A stretch of DNA of 64,000 bases from Symbiodinium natans (GCA_905221605.1 CAJNDS010002489.1:64001-128000), one strand, 5' to 3'. Shown: positions 18,688 through 29,303, counted from the first letter of the stretch. Made by a program: numbers and translations. The notes: generated by a model from the letters alone, not told the origin.

Positions 18688-19073
18688 TACTTTATCCCAG
18701 AGAACTTCAGACTGGTTTCGTGGCATTGCAGCGGATCGGCATCTGCCGGCATCCCACCTTCCGGAGCTTTCGGCTTTCAGGGTTTCAGAAAGTTTGGAAT
18801 CTTCATGCTGCTAGCGTCTAGTAGGGATTCTTAAGCCCTTAAGTAGAAGGCCTCACTCCATTAAGCTGTAGGTAGATGGAGTAGGATGGAATCCGGTGCT
18901 TAGGGTTCAGGGTTGTCGTTGTTCCAGGTGCGTTGGCGTGCCCAGGTAAACCATCAATAAAGCAACCTCACAACCCTTCTGGGCTTATAGGGTCTGAGTA
19001 TCCCAAAACAAATGCCCTAAACAATCCTAAGCCAGAACCCTAGGCCTTACCCAAATCTTTTAAGAAGCCAGAC

Positions 19074-19554
19074 ACGGGAACCGAGGATGTCTTGGGAATG
19101 TGGGTACAAGGGCCTTTTTTTGCAACAAGCCTTTGAGCTGGCGAACTTCACAAGCCGGGCTCTCTGTTGTGTGTGAGCAAACACTAAAAATTTAATCCTC
19201 AACCCTAAATGTGCAAAGCTCCCAAACAAATCACCCAGTGCGTCTGCCTAAGCCCAAGAAGCCTGGACCCCTTTTTGCAAAACTCGACTTGCTGACTCTG
19301 CCCTAAACGCTGGCTCCGGCCAGGTCCACGATTTCTGAGACGCAGGTCGCCTTGAATGGTTTCATAGGGCTTCGCAGTAATATAGGCGCCTTAGAAATTA
19401 GAATAGGGTTTTGGGGGCCATTATAGTATAACTATGTAAGGGGGCATAAGAAAATAGTACTAGTAATTATTCCGACCCCAGAAACAAGGGGTTTTGGGGT
19501 TTGTGCTGGGTTCAACGGCTTGGGGTTGAGGGTTCGTACGGCTTGGGCTTCGAC
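19074..19554 (-). CDS. three-exon gene fragment with family C intron
   Basis: Exons in sense order are 19486-19554 (VEAQAVRTLNPKPLNPAQTP), 19309-19350 (ATCVSEIVDLAGAS) and 19074-19145 (FASSKACCKKRPLYPHSQDI), all phase 0. The 135-nt intron 19351-19485 is a family C element; the donor of the middle exon is GTTTAGGG. The first exon's LNPKPLNP may be telomere-repeat-derived, as CTCAACCCCAAG units encode it. Function unknown. Confidence 0.55.
19378..19482. repeat. family C palindromic element acting as an intron
   Basis: TATAGGCGCCTTAGAAATTA at the left, ACTAGTAATTATTCCGACCC at the right. Confidence 0.85.
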
Positions 19555-19839
19555 CTTCACATTGGCACAGCTGGGCGAAGGAATGATTCGAAGGTCGCAG
19601 ACTCAAAGAGTGAGGCTTGGTTGCCGTTTTCTGGGGCTTGTAAAGGGGTGTAGTGGCGTACTTGGAGGTTCAGTGGTAGGTTGAAGTAAGGTGATACGTG
19701 GCGTCACTTTTAGTTCTAGTTGGCTATAGCATTCAAATAAAGAAACAAAAAAACTCGAAGAACTCAAATAAACAACCGTGCATAATTTTCGTTTTTGTAA
19801 AATATCAATTTCAGAAAAAGTTCAGAAGAATCATGTTGC

Positions 19840-20430
19840 GTTCGGGTTGAGGTTTAGAGTTCACGGTTTCAGGAGTTTAGGGTTGATGTTTGCAGGAGTT
19901 TAAGGTTAAATGTTTTAGCCTTAGGGTTGAGGCTTCGGGGAGTTTGGGGTAGGGGGTTGCAGGAGTTTAGGGTTGAGGGTTGTCGGAGCTTCGGATTTTT
20001 GTTTAGGGTTCAGGGTTTAGGCCTCGAGGTTTTAGGCTTTCTTATTTGGGGCTTAGGGTGTACTGTAGGCTTTGGGGTCGGGTGCTAGGGTTTGGGGTCT
20101 ACGGTTTAGCCAGGCTTTGTGGTTTCAGGGTTTGGTGTTGAGGTTTAAGGCTTTGGGCCTGGAAGGTTTGGGGTTTCGGGTTTGGGGCGAACCCCCTGAA
20201 ACACTCAACCCTACAAGCCTCAACCCTAAACTCCTCACACCCTCAACCCTAAACCTTAAACACTCAACCCTACGCTCCAAAAACCCTCAACCCCAAACTC
20301 CTACAACCCTCAACCCCAAACTTGAAACCCTCAACCCTGAACTCGTATAAGCCTCACCCCTAAGCTTCAACCCCTGAAAACCCAAAACTGGAAACACCCT
20401 AAACTCCTCAATCCCTAACCCCCAACCCCT
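19840..20430. repeat. diverged inverted pair of telomere-like arrays
   Basis: 19840-20180 holds TTTAGGGTTGAGGGTTGCAGGAG-type units; 20195-20430 holds their complement (CTCCTACAACCCTCAACCCC). Together they form a large, old, imperfect palindrome. Confidence 0.75.
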
Positions 20431-20588
20431 AAAAACCTGGCAGCCAGGCTGGCGACGTCCTGTTTAGGGTTTAGGGGTTTTAGGGATGCAGCTGGCCTCA
20501 ATAAGGTATAGAAGTAATCTTAGCTTTTGCTGCCCTGAGTCTATCTACCCGTGAACCTCCAAGTAGCCCTAAACCCTAAACCCTGAAC

Positions 20589-20669
20589 CTCCTCCCCGCT
20601 CCCTCGAATCCAAATCCAAGCTGCGCAAACGCACCAGCTGTCACCGTGGTTCGATCGAATACGAGCATC
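20589..20669 (-). CDS. exon between inverted telomere-like repeats
   Basis: After TGCGGTGACAG reads DARIRSNHGDSWCVCAAWIW and IRGSGEE, with donor GTTCAGGGTTTAGGG. Twenty-seven complete codons. The plus strand is also open (LRKRTSCHRGSIEYEHPVTA) with a GA donor; the minus splice sites are better. Confidence 0.5.
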
Positions 20670-21113
20670 CTGTCACCGCAAGGATAACGGTTTTGGGTTA
20701 GGGTTTAGGGATAAGGGACAAACAAAAACCATAACCATAAGGATTCTACAAACAAGGTTTTCCAGAATCCCCCTTATAGGGGACCTTATACCCCGATAGT
20801 AGGATCTTTATGCTTATGTGGCTTTTGCGGCCCCTTAAAGACAGCTCCCTGTGAGCCTGCGCCTAGACCCTCTAGTGAGATGCCGGGGCGCTCGTTGCTG
20901 GAGGCCTACGATTCTTGAAGGCTGCAAACCCTAGCCCTAAACCCTGAACCCTGGCCCTAAACCCTAAACCCTTTTGCAACTGAAACTCTGTGACTGCCAG
21001 AAAGGAATCCCCACTTCACCCTAAACCATAAGTCTTTTGCGCAACGAACTGGTCTAGGGTTTAGGCTTGGGCGTTTGGGGCTTTTTTGGTGGGGATCCCT
21101 AAGTGAGAAGCAC

Positions 21114-21202
21114 GCTAGCTGCCGCAGATGATGCAGCCCAGAAGCCCACTTGTGAGCGCTTTGGCCAGTGACGTCCCACCAGTCTTTGCCAGGCATGAAT
21201 TC
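21114..21202 (-). CDS. exon, function unknown
   Basis: After CCTTTTGAG reads EFMPGKDWWDVTGQSAHKWA and SGLHHLRQL, with donor GTGCTTCTCACTTAGGG. Twenty-nine codons plus two bases; tryptophan-rich. Confidence 0.5.
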
Positions 21203-21551
21203 CTCAAAAGGTTGGTTTGCAGTCTTATATACTGTTGGAGTTCCTGGCTTGGGGATTCGCGCCTGGATGCCAGCAGCTATGTTCGGGCTTTGCCACAAAA
21301 GTGTGAGGCAGAGTAATGAATGGTCTTGACGGAGTCGAGGTCTTTTTTCATGCTTTCAAGACGCTCTTGTGAAGGTATATACATTGGAGACCCACTCCTA
21401 TGGCGAACAAGCGGCCCTCAAGTAATGCGGGAAATCCCAACCCTCTAAAACCCACATGGCCAGGCAGCTCGGGGCTTCCCTGCGCTGTCCAGCAGCTGCA
21501 TGCAGACGAAGCCTTGAAACTCTCTCAAGAGATTAAGACTCGTATAAGGCT

Positions 21552-21620
21552 GTGCCCCCGTTGTTCCCCTTAAGGTTTCACTTAATATACTCCTCATGTG
21601 GCCTTTACATTCCCTTAGAG
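21552..21620. repeat. family H element
   Basis: GTTCCCCTTAAGG, CTCCTCATGTGGCC and CATTCCCTTAGAG match the copies at 58836 and 61796. Confidence 0.6.
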
Positions 21621-22540
21621 CCCCAAACCCAAGAGCACAACCTTAGGGGTCCAAGGTCAAGGGGAGGCTTCAGAGTTTGGGAGGCCAGGGGGGCTCAGAA
21701 GGTCTGGTTGTGGGTCATAAGCATTATTATTATTGTAAGCTTTTCCTGGGGCAAAGTGATTTGAATTTGAGAGTGAGTCGGTTTGGAGTGGGTGAGCCAT
21801 GCCAGCCCAACACACCCACACCCCAGCTCGAGCCACCTAAACCTTACTTCTCCAAGAACCAAGAGGAACAAAAGTTTAAACTGTCATGTTCCTACTAAAT
21901 AAGGAAACCCAAAAAGTCTAAAGTTCAACTAAAGGCGAAGTAAGAAACCGCTAAACCCTAAACCCTAAAACCCTAAACCCCCAAATCCCTAAACCCCTAA
22001 ACCCTTTTTGCAAGTGGCTTTTGGGTCTACCCGGCTTGAGGGAGCAACAGTCCAGGCCAATGTACTGCTGACATCAATCCGAGTTCAGCCAACCCTAAAC
22101 CCTAAACCCTAAACCCCAAACTCCCCAAGCCCTGCTTCGAACCGCAGTCACACCCTAAACTCTAGAAAACCACCTCAACCCTAGACTTTGAACCGCTATC
22201 CCCAAACCCAGAACCCTAAACCTCAAACCCTCATACCAATACCCCTAAAGCCCCTAAATAAAGCCCCTAAAGCCCGTAAAAAAAAACAAGGCAAGGCCTC
22301 CATCAATCGTACAGGTCCCCTTCTCTGAGCGGTCCTCTCCTCAGTCAGAGACTTCCACAGGTGGGGTTAAGCGGCTTAACTCAAACAAAAAACACTGCGG
22401 TGGCTTGACCCACAGGGGAACAGCCTACTTGTACTGTGAAGGCTACGGTGCAGCAAGAAGGCGCTCCAGGTTCGGCTAGTATGAAATTTCAGTTCTCGAA
22501 TATTTAAGTTGCGGGTCGTCGGTTGCCCGCGCGTCCTCGA
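21621..22540. other. no reliable exon
   Basis: Degenerate CCCTAAA arrays at about 21950-22010 and 22090-22280 with unique sequence between them. Open stretches are short. Confidence 0.4.
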
Positions 22541-22588
22541 CCCTAAACCTTAAAATCTAAGCCGCCAGCTTTTTGATAAGTAAAGGAC

Positions 22589-22627
22589 CTGCCGAATGAT
22601 CCGCCATACAGGCATCCAAGCTTTCTC
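22589..22627 (-). CDS. small exon between inverted telomere-like repeats
   Basis: EKAWMPVWRIIRQ, 13 codons, with a GTGTGAG acceptor and GTCCTT donor; open for longer on both sides (MMCE before, VLYLSKSWRL after). Confidence 0.45.
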
Positions 22628-22850
22628 CTCACACATCATGCTTGCCACGGTTTAGGGTTTAGGGTTTAGGGCTGTATGGCTACGAAGGGCTTGGTCGCTG
22701 CCGGCGGCATCGCTCACACAGCCGTGGACTTCCTTTCCTCTGGCATCTGAGCTGAACCAAGCATCTTTGAGCCCGAGCAGTATCCACTAAGCCAAGCTGC
22801 CACAAAGATGTGTGAGTCAGTTCATGGACCTGGAGGATGTCTGCCCCCCC

Positions 22851-22957
22851 CTACTACTTGTGTAAGAAGCCCCAAATAATAAAAGATATTCTTCCTTATA
22901 AGGGCAATCTAGGGATTATTATCTTTTACTTTTTGGGGGTTCTTAAGCAAACAGTAG
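22851..22957. repeat. family I palindromic element
   Basis: CTACTACTTGTGTAAGAAGC and GGTTCTTAAGCAAACAGTAG ends, with AATAAAAGATATTCTTCC and AGGGATTATTATCTTTTACT arms. Confidence 0.85.
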
Positions 22958-23745
22958 CCCCCTGGGACCAAAGCACAATCAAAGTCAAGACTCCCGGGCA
23001 TCGTTCCAGAGCGGTCATGGCAGAATCAGGGGGCCGAGAAGAAAATTTGGGGATTTTGGGGGGCTGATGGAGGTTGTAGGGCTTGACACGTCAGGGTTCC
23101 AGAGTGCTTCGGCTTTTGTGTGTGTTTTGAGGTCGGCGATATTCTGACGCTGGCCCGCGTCGCAGTAACAAAGGCCCCAGGTCATGAAACTTAAGCTGGG
23201 TGGCGCAAGAATCTCTAACAAAGCCCCGGCAGAGTGATAAGCTAGGCCATGTGTGCTGGAGTCAGTTGCTGATTTGCCCCACTTGAGGCACAATGCACCG
23301 TTGGCGTTGCAACAAGAACGCCACCAAGCTACTCCTAAACCGGCCATGCATATCCATGCATGGTGCAGGAAATTCAAAGCGGGCGCATGTGCGTCCAATC
23401 AATTCTGGAGCACGAGCTCTTCTCCTCCTCCCTTTGCAACAGGCTTCTCATCCTCCCTAGACCCCAAATCCCAAACCCGAAGGTCCTCAACAGGAATATA
23501 GCTCCGCTTGAATCATGCTTCACCTCACGAAATCACTAAGGGTAAAACGTGGGACATCGGGTTCAGGCGCTTACTGCAGCAGGGCAGGAAGGCATGGGAT
23601 TTTTTTGCCACCCGTCTAGCCACGGCAATGGGTTTAGGGTTCAGGGTTTAAGGCTATTTGAGTCAACCAAATGAAGTCAGCCTTGAACCTTGCAGTGTGA
23701 TTTGTATGGAGCGTTGCTGGCGAAAGGCACAAACAACACCCGACT

Positions 23746-23940
23746 TTATGGTGCTTCTAGATCGTACTTCACAGGCCACATAAGCTGCCCATCTAGGCAA
23801 ACACACAGGAAAAACAGCTCGCAAACGTGTGCAAACTCACGATCGAGGTCGTTTCGATGGATGTTGCTTGGTGGCCTAAGCCGCAGAACAGGACACCCTT
23901 TTCGCCATCTCACAACCATCGTCTTGACTTCCAAACCATC
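23746..23940 (-). CDS. terminal exon, 64 residues, function unknown
   Basis: After GACTTTGGAG reads DGLEVKTMVVRWRKGCPVLR, SNIHRNDLDREFAHVCELFF and ends YDLEAP plus TAA. No domain recognised. Confidence 0.55.
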   Translation of the reverse strand, partial: DGLEVKTMVVRWRKGCPVLRLRPPSNIHRNDLDREFAHVCELFFLCVCLDGQLMWPVKYDLEAP

Positions 23941-24089
23941 CTCCAAAGTCGCCCTAAACTAGACGCCCTAAACCCTAAACCCTAAACCCTAAACCCTAAA
24001 TCATAAACCCCCCCAAAGTGGCAAAGTGGGGGCTTGTCAGGTCAATGTCGCACATGGTCCGAAGATTTCCATTTTCTCGTACTTGGCAG

Positions 24090-24500
24090 GTGGTGCGCCT
24101 CCTACTCCCAGAGGCCGCGAAGCAGCACGCCTCAGGTGGACGCAAGGATGCTTGCTGCATGATGCAGCACAATGGCGAATTGAGCTGGGATTTAGGGTTT
24201 AAGGGTTTAAGGGTTTAGGGTTGAGGGTGTAAGGTAGCGGAGGAGGCCAAGCAAGCTCTGACTCAGGTTACAGTTCGCGGACCAGCCATTCGAAACTATG
24301 AGCCCTACATCACATGCTCTCATCTGGGTCGCTGACGAACTTCATGGATCTCTCGTGCCCTTTTTGAACCCTAAACCCTAAATCTTAAACTCTTCCTTTT
24401 CAACCCTGCAGAATCAAGCTCCAAAGAATCACATGGAGGGTTCGGGACAACTGGAGCAAACAGCATGCATTGCCATCTCCAGAAACTTGTTTCAGACGCG
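24090..24500 (+). CDS. three-exon gene fragment, function unknown
   Basis: Exons are 24090-24188 (VVRLLLPEAAKQHASGGRKD to NGELSW), 24267-24327 (VTVRGPAIRNYEPYITCSHL) and 24412-24500 (SSKESHGGFGTTGANSMHCH to LVSDA), in matching phase. The first donor is GATTTAGGG, a GA donor formed by a telomere-like variant; the last acceptor follows CTTCCTTTTCAACCCTGCAG. The 3' end meets a minus-strand gene at 24508. Confidence 0.55.
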
Positions 24501-24507
24501 GTGCTAA

Positions 24508-24992
24508 CTACGACTCCTTCTTCTCCTCGGTTTCCGTGGTGTCGTCCGCCGTATCACTGGACTGCTCTGGAACCTCAGGCGCTGATGATCACAAACCCTA
24601 AACCCTAAACCCTGAACCCTTAACCCTAAACCCTTAACCAGCACATCAGCGCCGAGGGCGTAAGGTAGCCATCCGCTGTCCACAATTGCCCCGAATCCAC
24701 AAACAGAAGCAGGTACCTACGTCGCGCACACCCAGCTACAGTAGCCTGCTCTCGGCAAGAATGCTCAAACAAAACGCTTCGATGACCCAGTAAGGCACCA
24801 CCTGCGCCATGAACGTCCCCAAAAAACTAAGGAGCGGCATAGCGACCTAAACCCTAAACCCTAAACCCTACACCCGAAACCCTGAACCCTAAACCCTAAA
24901 TCGCATGTCGAGTGGCAGTGGGTAGTGATGCACGCGGCGATGGCTGGCAAAGGATTCCCGACACACTACTAGAGGCTTCCCGCAATGCACTC
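24508..24992 (-). CDS. four-exon gene 3' end with acidic C-terminus
   Basis: Exons in sense order are 24905-24992, 24746-24801, 24639-24675 and 24508-24573, with matching phases. They read SALREASSSVSGILCQPSPR, then VVPYWVIEAFCLSILAES (hydrophobic, possibly a membrane segment), then GWLPYALGADVL, then VPEQSSDTADDTTETEEKKE plus stop. The acidic tail is typical of a real C-terminus. Telomere-like arrays sit in two of the introns (24591-24638, 24846-24901). Confidence 0.6.
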
Positions 24993-25061
24993 CTAGTCTG
25001 GCCCCAAATTTGGGTTTAGGGCTTATAGGGTTTAGGGTTCAGGGTTTAGGGTAGCTATAAC

Positions 25062-25167
25062 TTGGGATGTTCCCCCTTGTACTAACAGTCCTTACTCGGT
25101 AGGGATTATGGTACCCCCTATTCTAATCCCGATTGAGGACTTTTAGCATAAGGGGGAAGATCCCAAC
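25062..25167. repeat. family B palindromic element
   Basis: TTGGGATGTTCCCCCTTGTA and GCATAAGGGGGAAGATCCCA ends. Confidence 0.9.
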
Positions 25168-25197
25168 CTTGATTTGGTAGCAGGGGCACACCGTTGC

Positions 25198-25275
25198 CTG
25201 AAATTCCCAAACTGTGGCTTTGGTCTTTTGTTGCTGGCTTTCGGGCCTTGGACAGCAAATCCACGCTTCTTCGCG
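25198..25275 (-). CDS. exon between family K and family B elements
   Basis: After CCCCAATGTGCAG reads REEAWICCPRPESQQQKTKA and TVWEFQ, with a GC donor. Twenty-six complete codons. A palindromic element lies in each flanking intron. Confidence 0.55.
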
Positions 25276-25286
25276 CTGCACATTGG

Positions 25287-25360
25287 GGGCTTACGATAGT
25301 AGGGGGTACCTTATTTGGAGGGAATCCTATTAAGGGTCCCTGATGATCGTAAACCCCCAC
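25287..25360. repeat. family K palindromic element
   Basis: GGGGGCTTACGATAGTAGGG and GATGATCGTAAACCCCC inverted ends. Confidence 0.8.
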
Positions 25361-25487
25361 ATCCCAGATTCCAATCCCCTCCCCCTAATATTGAACCCCC
25401 CCCTCCCCCGCCTTCAACCTCATATTAAGTACCCCCCCCCCCCCCCTATACTCTAATATAACTATAATGGTAGTTTTTGTTTTTTAG

Positions 25488-25693
25488 GGCAGGGGGTGTT
25501 CAATATGAAGGGGATTGGGTGGCTCCCTGCCTTCTTCTTGTGGCTGTTGTTCGCCGGGCGAGCAGCGCGGGCAAGCGTCTTGACAAGGTAGTAGCCTGCC
25601 ACCAGCGGCTGCAAGTCTCTCGACTTTGGCTCAAGCACGGAGGGCCACTGAAAGACTCTCCTCCTCTAATTCCAGGTTGGGGGTCCAATCCGG
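25488..25693 (+). CDS. two-exon gene fragment
   Basis: A T-rich tract ending TTTTTTAG leads into exon 25488-25587, AGGVQYEGDWVAPCLLLVAV and VRRASSAGKRLDK, with donor GTAGTAG. After an 88-nt intron ending CTCTAATTCCAG comes VGGPIR (25676-25693), then donor GTTTAAGGGTTTAGG. Phase 0 throughout. The leucine/valine stretch could be a short membrane segment. Confidence 0.55.
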
Positions 25694-25815
25694 GTTTAAG
25701 GGTTTAGGATGTGGAATGTACGTGAACTCTGGCACTATAACATGTTGCAAAGTCATGCGGTAAATTATGCGGGCATCAAGCCCCAAATCCTTAAGCCCAA
25801 GACCCTGGGCACCGC

Positions 25816-25922
25816 GCTCTCTCTCTCGCTCTCGCTCTCGCTCTCGCTCTCGCTCTCGCTCTCGCTCTCGCTCTCGCTCTCTCTCTCTCGCTCTCTCTCT
25901 CGCTCTCCCTCTCGCTCTCTCG

Positions 25923-25957
<35 letters not shown>

Positions 25958-25962
25958 TCCCG

Positions 25963-26018
<56 letters not shown>
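25816..26018 (+). repeat. (CT)n / CTCTCG microsatellite
   Basis: About 200 bp of CT with regularly spaced CTCTCG at the left end; open frames over it are artefacts. Confidence 0.95.
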
Positions 26019-26020
<2 letters not shown>

Positions 26021-26362
26021 ACCCTCCTCATCAAAGTGCCGTCAACATGGCTGTGTCTGCAACTCTCGAACCGTTTCTTGCATGTAGCTTTTTGCTTACA
26101 GAAAGCCTCATCTGCAGCATGAAATTGATGACTGTAGGGTACTCACAGCCATTTCAAGACACATCAGCAAAGCAAGGTGCAGCCTCCCGTCAGAAAAGTG
26201 AGTAGGCCTCAGCGCCGCTTGTGCTTGCAATCTTCAAGCTCGTGACCAAGTCCCGCACGACCCAATACAGTGAAACTGGCACAGCCCTCACTTCATCTCA
26301 GCAGGCTCACTATACTATACGGCAGTGGACTGCCAGCAAGTTTAAACCCACTCCTTTTCAGT

Positions 26363-26773
26363 TCATCCCATCGTGCCGGTCGGAAAGCTGCTCATTTTGA
26401 ATAGCCCCTCCCAATCCCTCATCCCCTTTGCCAAAGCAACACGTTTCCTCCCGTGGCTTAAGGGTGTAGCACCAAGGAACCGAACATGTGATCCTCCGTC
26501 AGCGCGATGCCGAAGAGGCCATGGAAAATGCCCTGCGCAGGGGCTGAAAGTGGGCATAGGGCACAGGACTTTCTGGGCACTCAAGAGCCAAGCCTATACG
26601 TCTTAGCAGCCTTAGCAGGCAGGTACGCATCGGCACACTTCCTCAGCAAGGGTTCTTGTGGCGGTACCAGGTCACTTACAGTCAGAGTTACTACAGCCTC
26701 GCCCACCCACTTCGGAGCCCAAAGAAGGTCACTTGCTGTCCTTGTTCTGCGCTCGCCGTGCAGCGTCCCAAAT
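26363..26773 (-). CDS. four-exon gene 3' end, function unknown
   Basis: Exons in sense order are 26733-26773 (IWDAARRAQNKDS), 26627-26654 (TLAEEVCRC), 26486-26532 (GIFHGLFGIALTEDH) and 26363-26417 (DWEGLFKMSSFPTGTMG plus TGA), in matching phase. Further exon sequence exists at 26823-26907. Some introns are short and a straight read-through of the last two exons is also open, so boundaries are tentative. A 199-codon plus-strand frame over this region is antisense. Confidence 0.5.
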
Positions 26774-27007
26774 CTGCCTTACATACAGGTACATGAACAT
26801 TTGGACGTTTGCGAACCCCTACCCGAACGCCCTTCATTTGAAAACCCTTTAAGCCGTGGATCCTGCCCTGCGTTCGGAAACATGTCTGCTTGCTGTTCTC
26901 TAAAGCACTCCGGGGTTAACTGCTTAGGACTGTTAGAACACCTTCGGTCCACTGGCAGGCTTCTCTATGCACCAGGGCAATGCAGTGAAAGCCAAAGGTG
27001 CCGCATC

Positions 27008-27169
27008 CTAACCCCACTCTCTAGAAGGTCTTGTGGCATTCTCCTGTACTTCCGTAGAAGCGAGCATTGCAGTAAAGTGATTGGGAATGACAGCCGGGCC
27101 CAGTGACCAAAGCAGGCTGCCGCGATCATCCATCACATCCTGCATCAGGATGCATCCGGGATATATGGA
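27008..27169 (-). CDS. terminal exon, 53 residues, function unknown
   Basis: After TTTCTGAG reads SIYPGCILMQDVMDDRGSLL, WSLGPAVIPNHFTAMLASTE and ends PSREWG plus TAG. A GT donor inside (after ASTE) could instead join it to the exons at 26363-26907. Confidence 0.5.
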   Translation of the reverse strand, partial: SIYPGCILMQDVMDDRGSLLWSLGPAVIPNHFTAMLASTEVQENATRPSREWG

Positions 27170-28139
27170 CTCAGAAACTGAGATACCATGTTCTAGGGCC
27201 TAGATTCCATTCTGTAGGAACCGAAGAGGAATAAGATGCAAAGCGTCTCTGTGGTAGTCCCAGGTAGCTCTCAAGGCCATGGGGGATGCGAACAGTTGCG
27301 GGTTTCTTGATTGCGCTGGTGATTTTGAGCGCTCTCCATACCTAAACGCCTCAAAGCACACAGTTTTGGCTAGCTACACCCTGACAGAGTCGCCACGACC
27401 CTTCCGACGTACCCAGCCTGCCCCAGCTCCCAAATCATGACGCCAGCCTCTGTTCACGAGGTGGTGATGAGAAATCAGTCAAGGCCCCTTGGCCTAGAAA
27501 GTGTCATGAAGGTGACGCACGTACCCACCGCCGAATCATCATGCCCGCAACATAGCCCCCCAAGCATCCCCCAAATCTTAAACAGCCCCCCAAGCGTCCC
27601 CCAAGTCTTAGACAGCTTCCCGAGACAGCCCTGAACCACTCAACCCTGAAGCAGCACAATGGATGCAGACCATGGCGCAAGGCCCTCCTTTTCGGCTAAG
27701 CTCACTTTCCTGGGGCTGTCTTGGATGGGAATTGTAAGGTTTGTGTGGGTCTTTAGGATTTCCGGTGCTTAGGGATGAAATGTCTGGCACAGCAGAGGGT
27801 CTTTAGGTTTTAGGGTTTAGGGTTTAGGGTTTAGGGGTTTGCCTAGCAGACACTTCGGACGCGCTGTTTAGAGTTAATGACATGTAGGGCTAAGGGTGCC
27901 ACCAGCCGATAAAGTGGTCGTCCTACGTGAACCCTAAGCCCTCTAGCACATCATGACATTCTGAAATCCAACAGCGACATCGTAAACAGCAACGCAACCC
28001 TGAAGCCCCAAACGACCCCTAAAAAGCCCCAAGCCCTGAACCTTCGACCATCTTCGACCCCTATGCGCCGTAAAACTTCAAAGCCCAAACCGTAAAGAAA
28101 TCCCAAGGCCCCTCCCCGCCCTCTTCATCCTAAGCAAAC

Positions 28140-28220
28140 ACCCTCCCTAAACCTTAAACCCTAAACCCTAAACCTAAACCCTAAACCCTAAACCCTAAAC
28201 CCTAAACCCTAAACCCTGAA
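28140..28220 (+). repeat. telomere-like array (CCCTAAA)n
   Basis: Ten units. In sense it is the TTTAGGG start of the intron after exon 28215-28277. Confidence 0.95.
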
Positions 28221-28277
28221 GTACTGCCGTCGGAGCCACTCGGCCAGTGAGTACCCGTTCGCGAAGAAGTAGCCATC
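28215..28277 (-). CDS. exon whose donor is the telomere-like repeat
   Basis: After TCTCCAGCTCAG reads DGYFFANGYSLAEWLRRQYF plus R, 21 complete codons, then donor GTTTAGGGTTTAGGG. A TTTAGGG array (28320-28361) lies on the other side. This is the cleanest example of the array-exon-array pattern. Confidence 0.6.
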
Positions 28278-28643
28278 CTGAGCTGGAGACAAGCCGCTTC
28301 GCTCACAGCTCCACCCAGGGGGTTTAGGGTTTGGGGTTTAGGGTTTAGGGTTTAGGGTTTTTTTGCCACCAGTCTAGCAAAGCTCCACGGGGCAACTGAA
28401 GAGGGGATTCTGTGTACAACCTTCAGAACCCTAGGGTTTAGGGGTTAGGGTTTAGGGTTCCACAAACAAATGCATCCTGCGCTTTGCGTTACGCACAGCG
28501 CCCACAGCTAAGCCCCAGCAGAGGCTTAGACTGCAGCTTGAGCAGTGTCGGGTCTGTGGTGTTCGGGTTGTCGAGGCGCGTATACTTCATGGACCCCTTG
28601 GCACTGGCATTATGCTAACGTATACTTGGGCCCTGTGTAGTCC

Positions 28644-28701
28644 TAAACCCTAAACCCTAAACCCTAAACCCTAAACCCTAAACCCTAAACCCTAAACCCT
28701 G
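28644..28701 (+). repeat. telomere-like array (CCCTAAA)n
   Basis: Eight units. Confidence 0.95.
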
Positions 28702-29180
28702 GAAACCCATCATCGGTTCTTGCCAACAACCCCGGAGCTCACGTGGGGCGCAGGGTTTGCTCACGTGCGTGGTCTCGTGACGTAATTGCGCGTGTGCTTT
28801 AAACAATCGTGCGCCGAAACAACGGTTGGGAGACGCCCGGTGCCGCCAAAAACAGCAACAGAGTAACTAACAACTAATCTGTGCACATAAAGACTGCCTC
28901 CCAGGGCGCTCAAAACCCTAAACAACTCCCTAAACAGACCCCGAACCCTCCTAAGCCCAAAAAACATCCCTCTGCCCCATACATCTAAACTGTACACAAA
29001 AGGACTCTGCTCAGGGACCTTCGCCCCTAAGAAAAAAGAAGTGCCTCCACAAAGCAGTCGCCCAACACTAGACCCTGAACCCCTAATTAAACCCTAAATC
29101 CCACATATTAACCCTAAGCCCTGAAACCTTAGAAGTTGCACAAAACCCATGGATGAAGGTGCCAAGGAATTCACGCCCTG

Positions 29181-29303
29181 TTGGGAGGTTCATGGGTAGT
29201 TATAAGTGGGGTTAGAAGTAGGGTAGCTATAGTTCAAACTGGCTACAACGTGATTTCGGGGAACTTTTACCCTACTTATAACTACCCCTCAACCTCCAAG
29301 TAG
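29181..29303. repeat. family A element, long and well preserved
   Basis: TTGGGAGGTTCATGGGTAGT and CTACCCCTCAACCTCCAAGT ends, then CCCTAAA; a second right end alone lies at 29338-29368. Confidence 0.9.

Noticed and set aside
26507-27106. 199-codon plus-strand open frame
   Set aside because: Length is within chance for 64 kb, texture is poor, and the minus strand has phase-matched exons over the same DNA.
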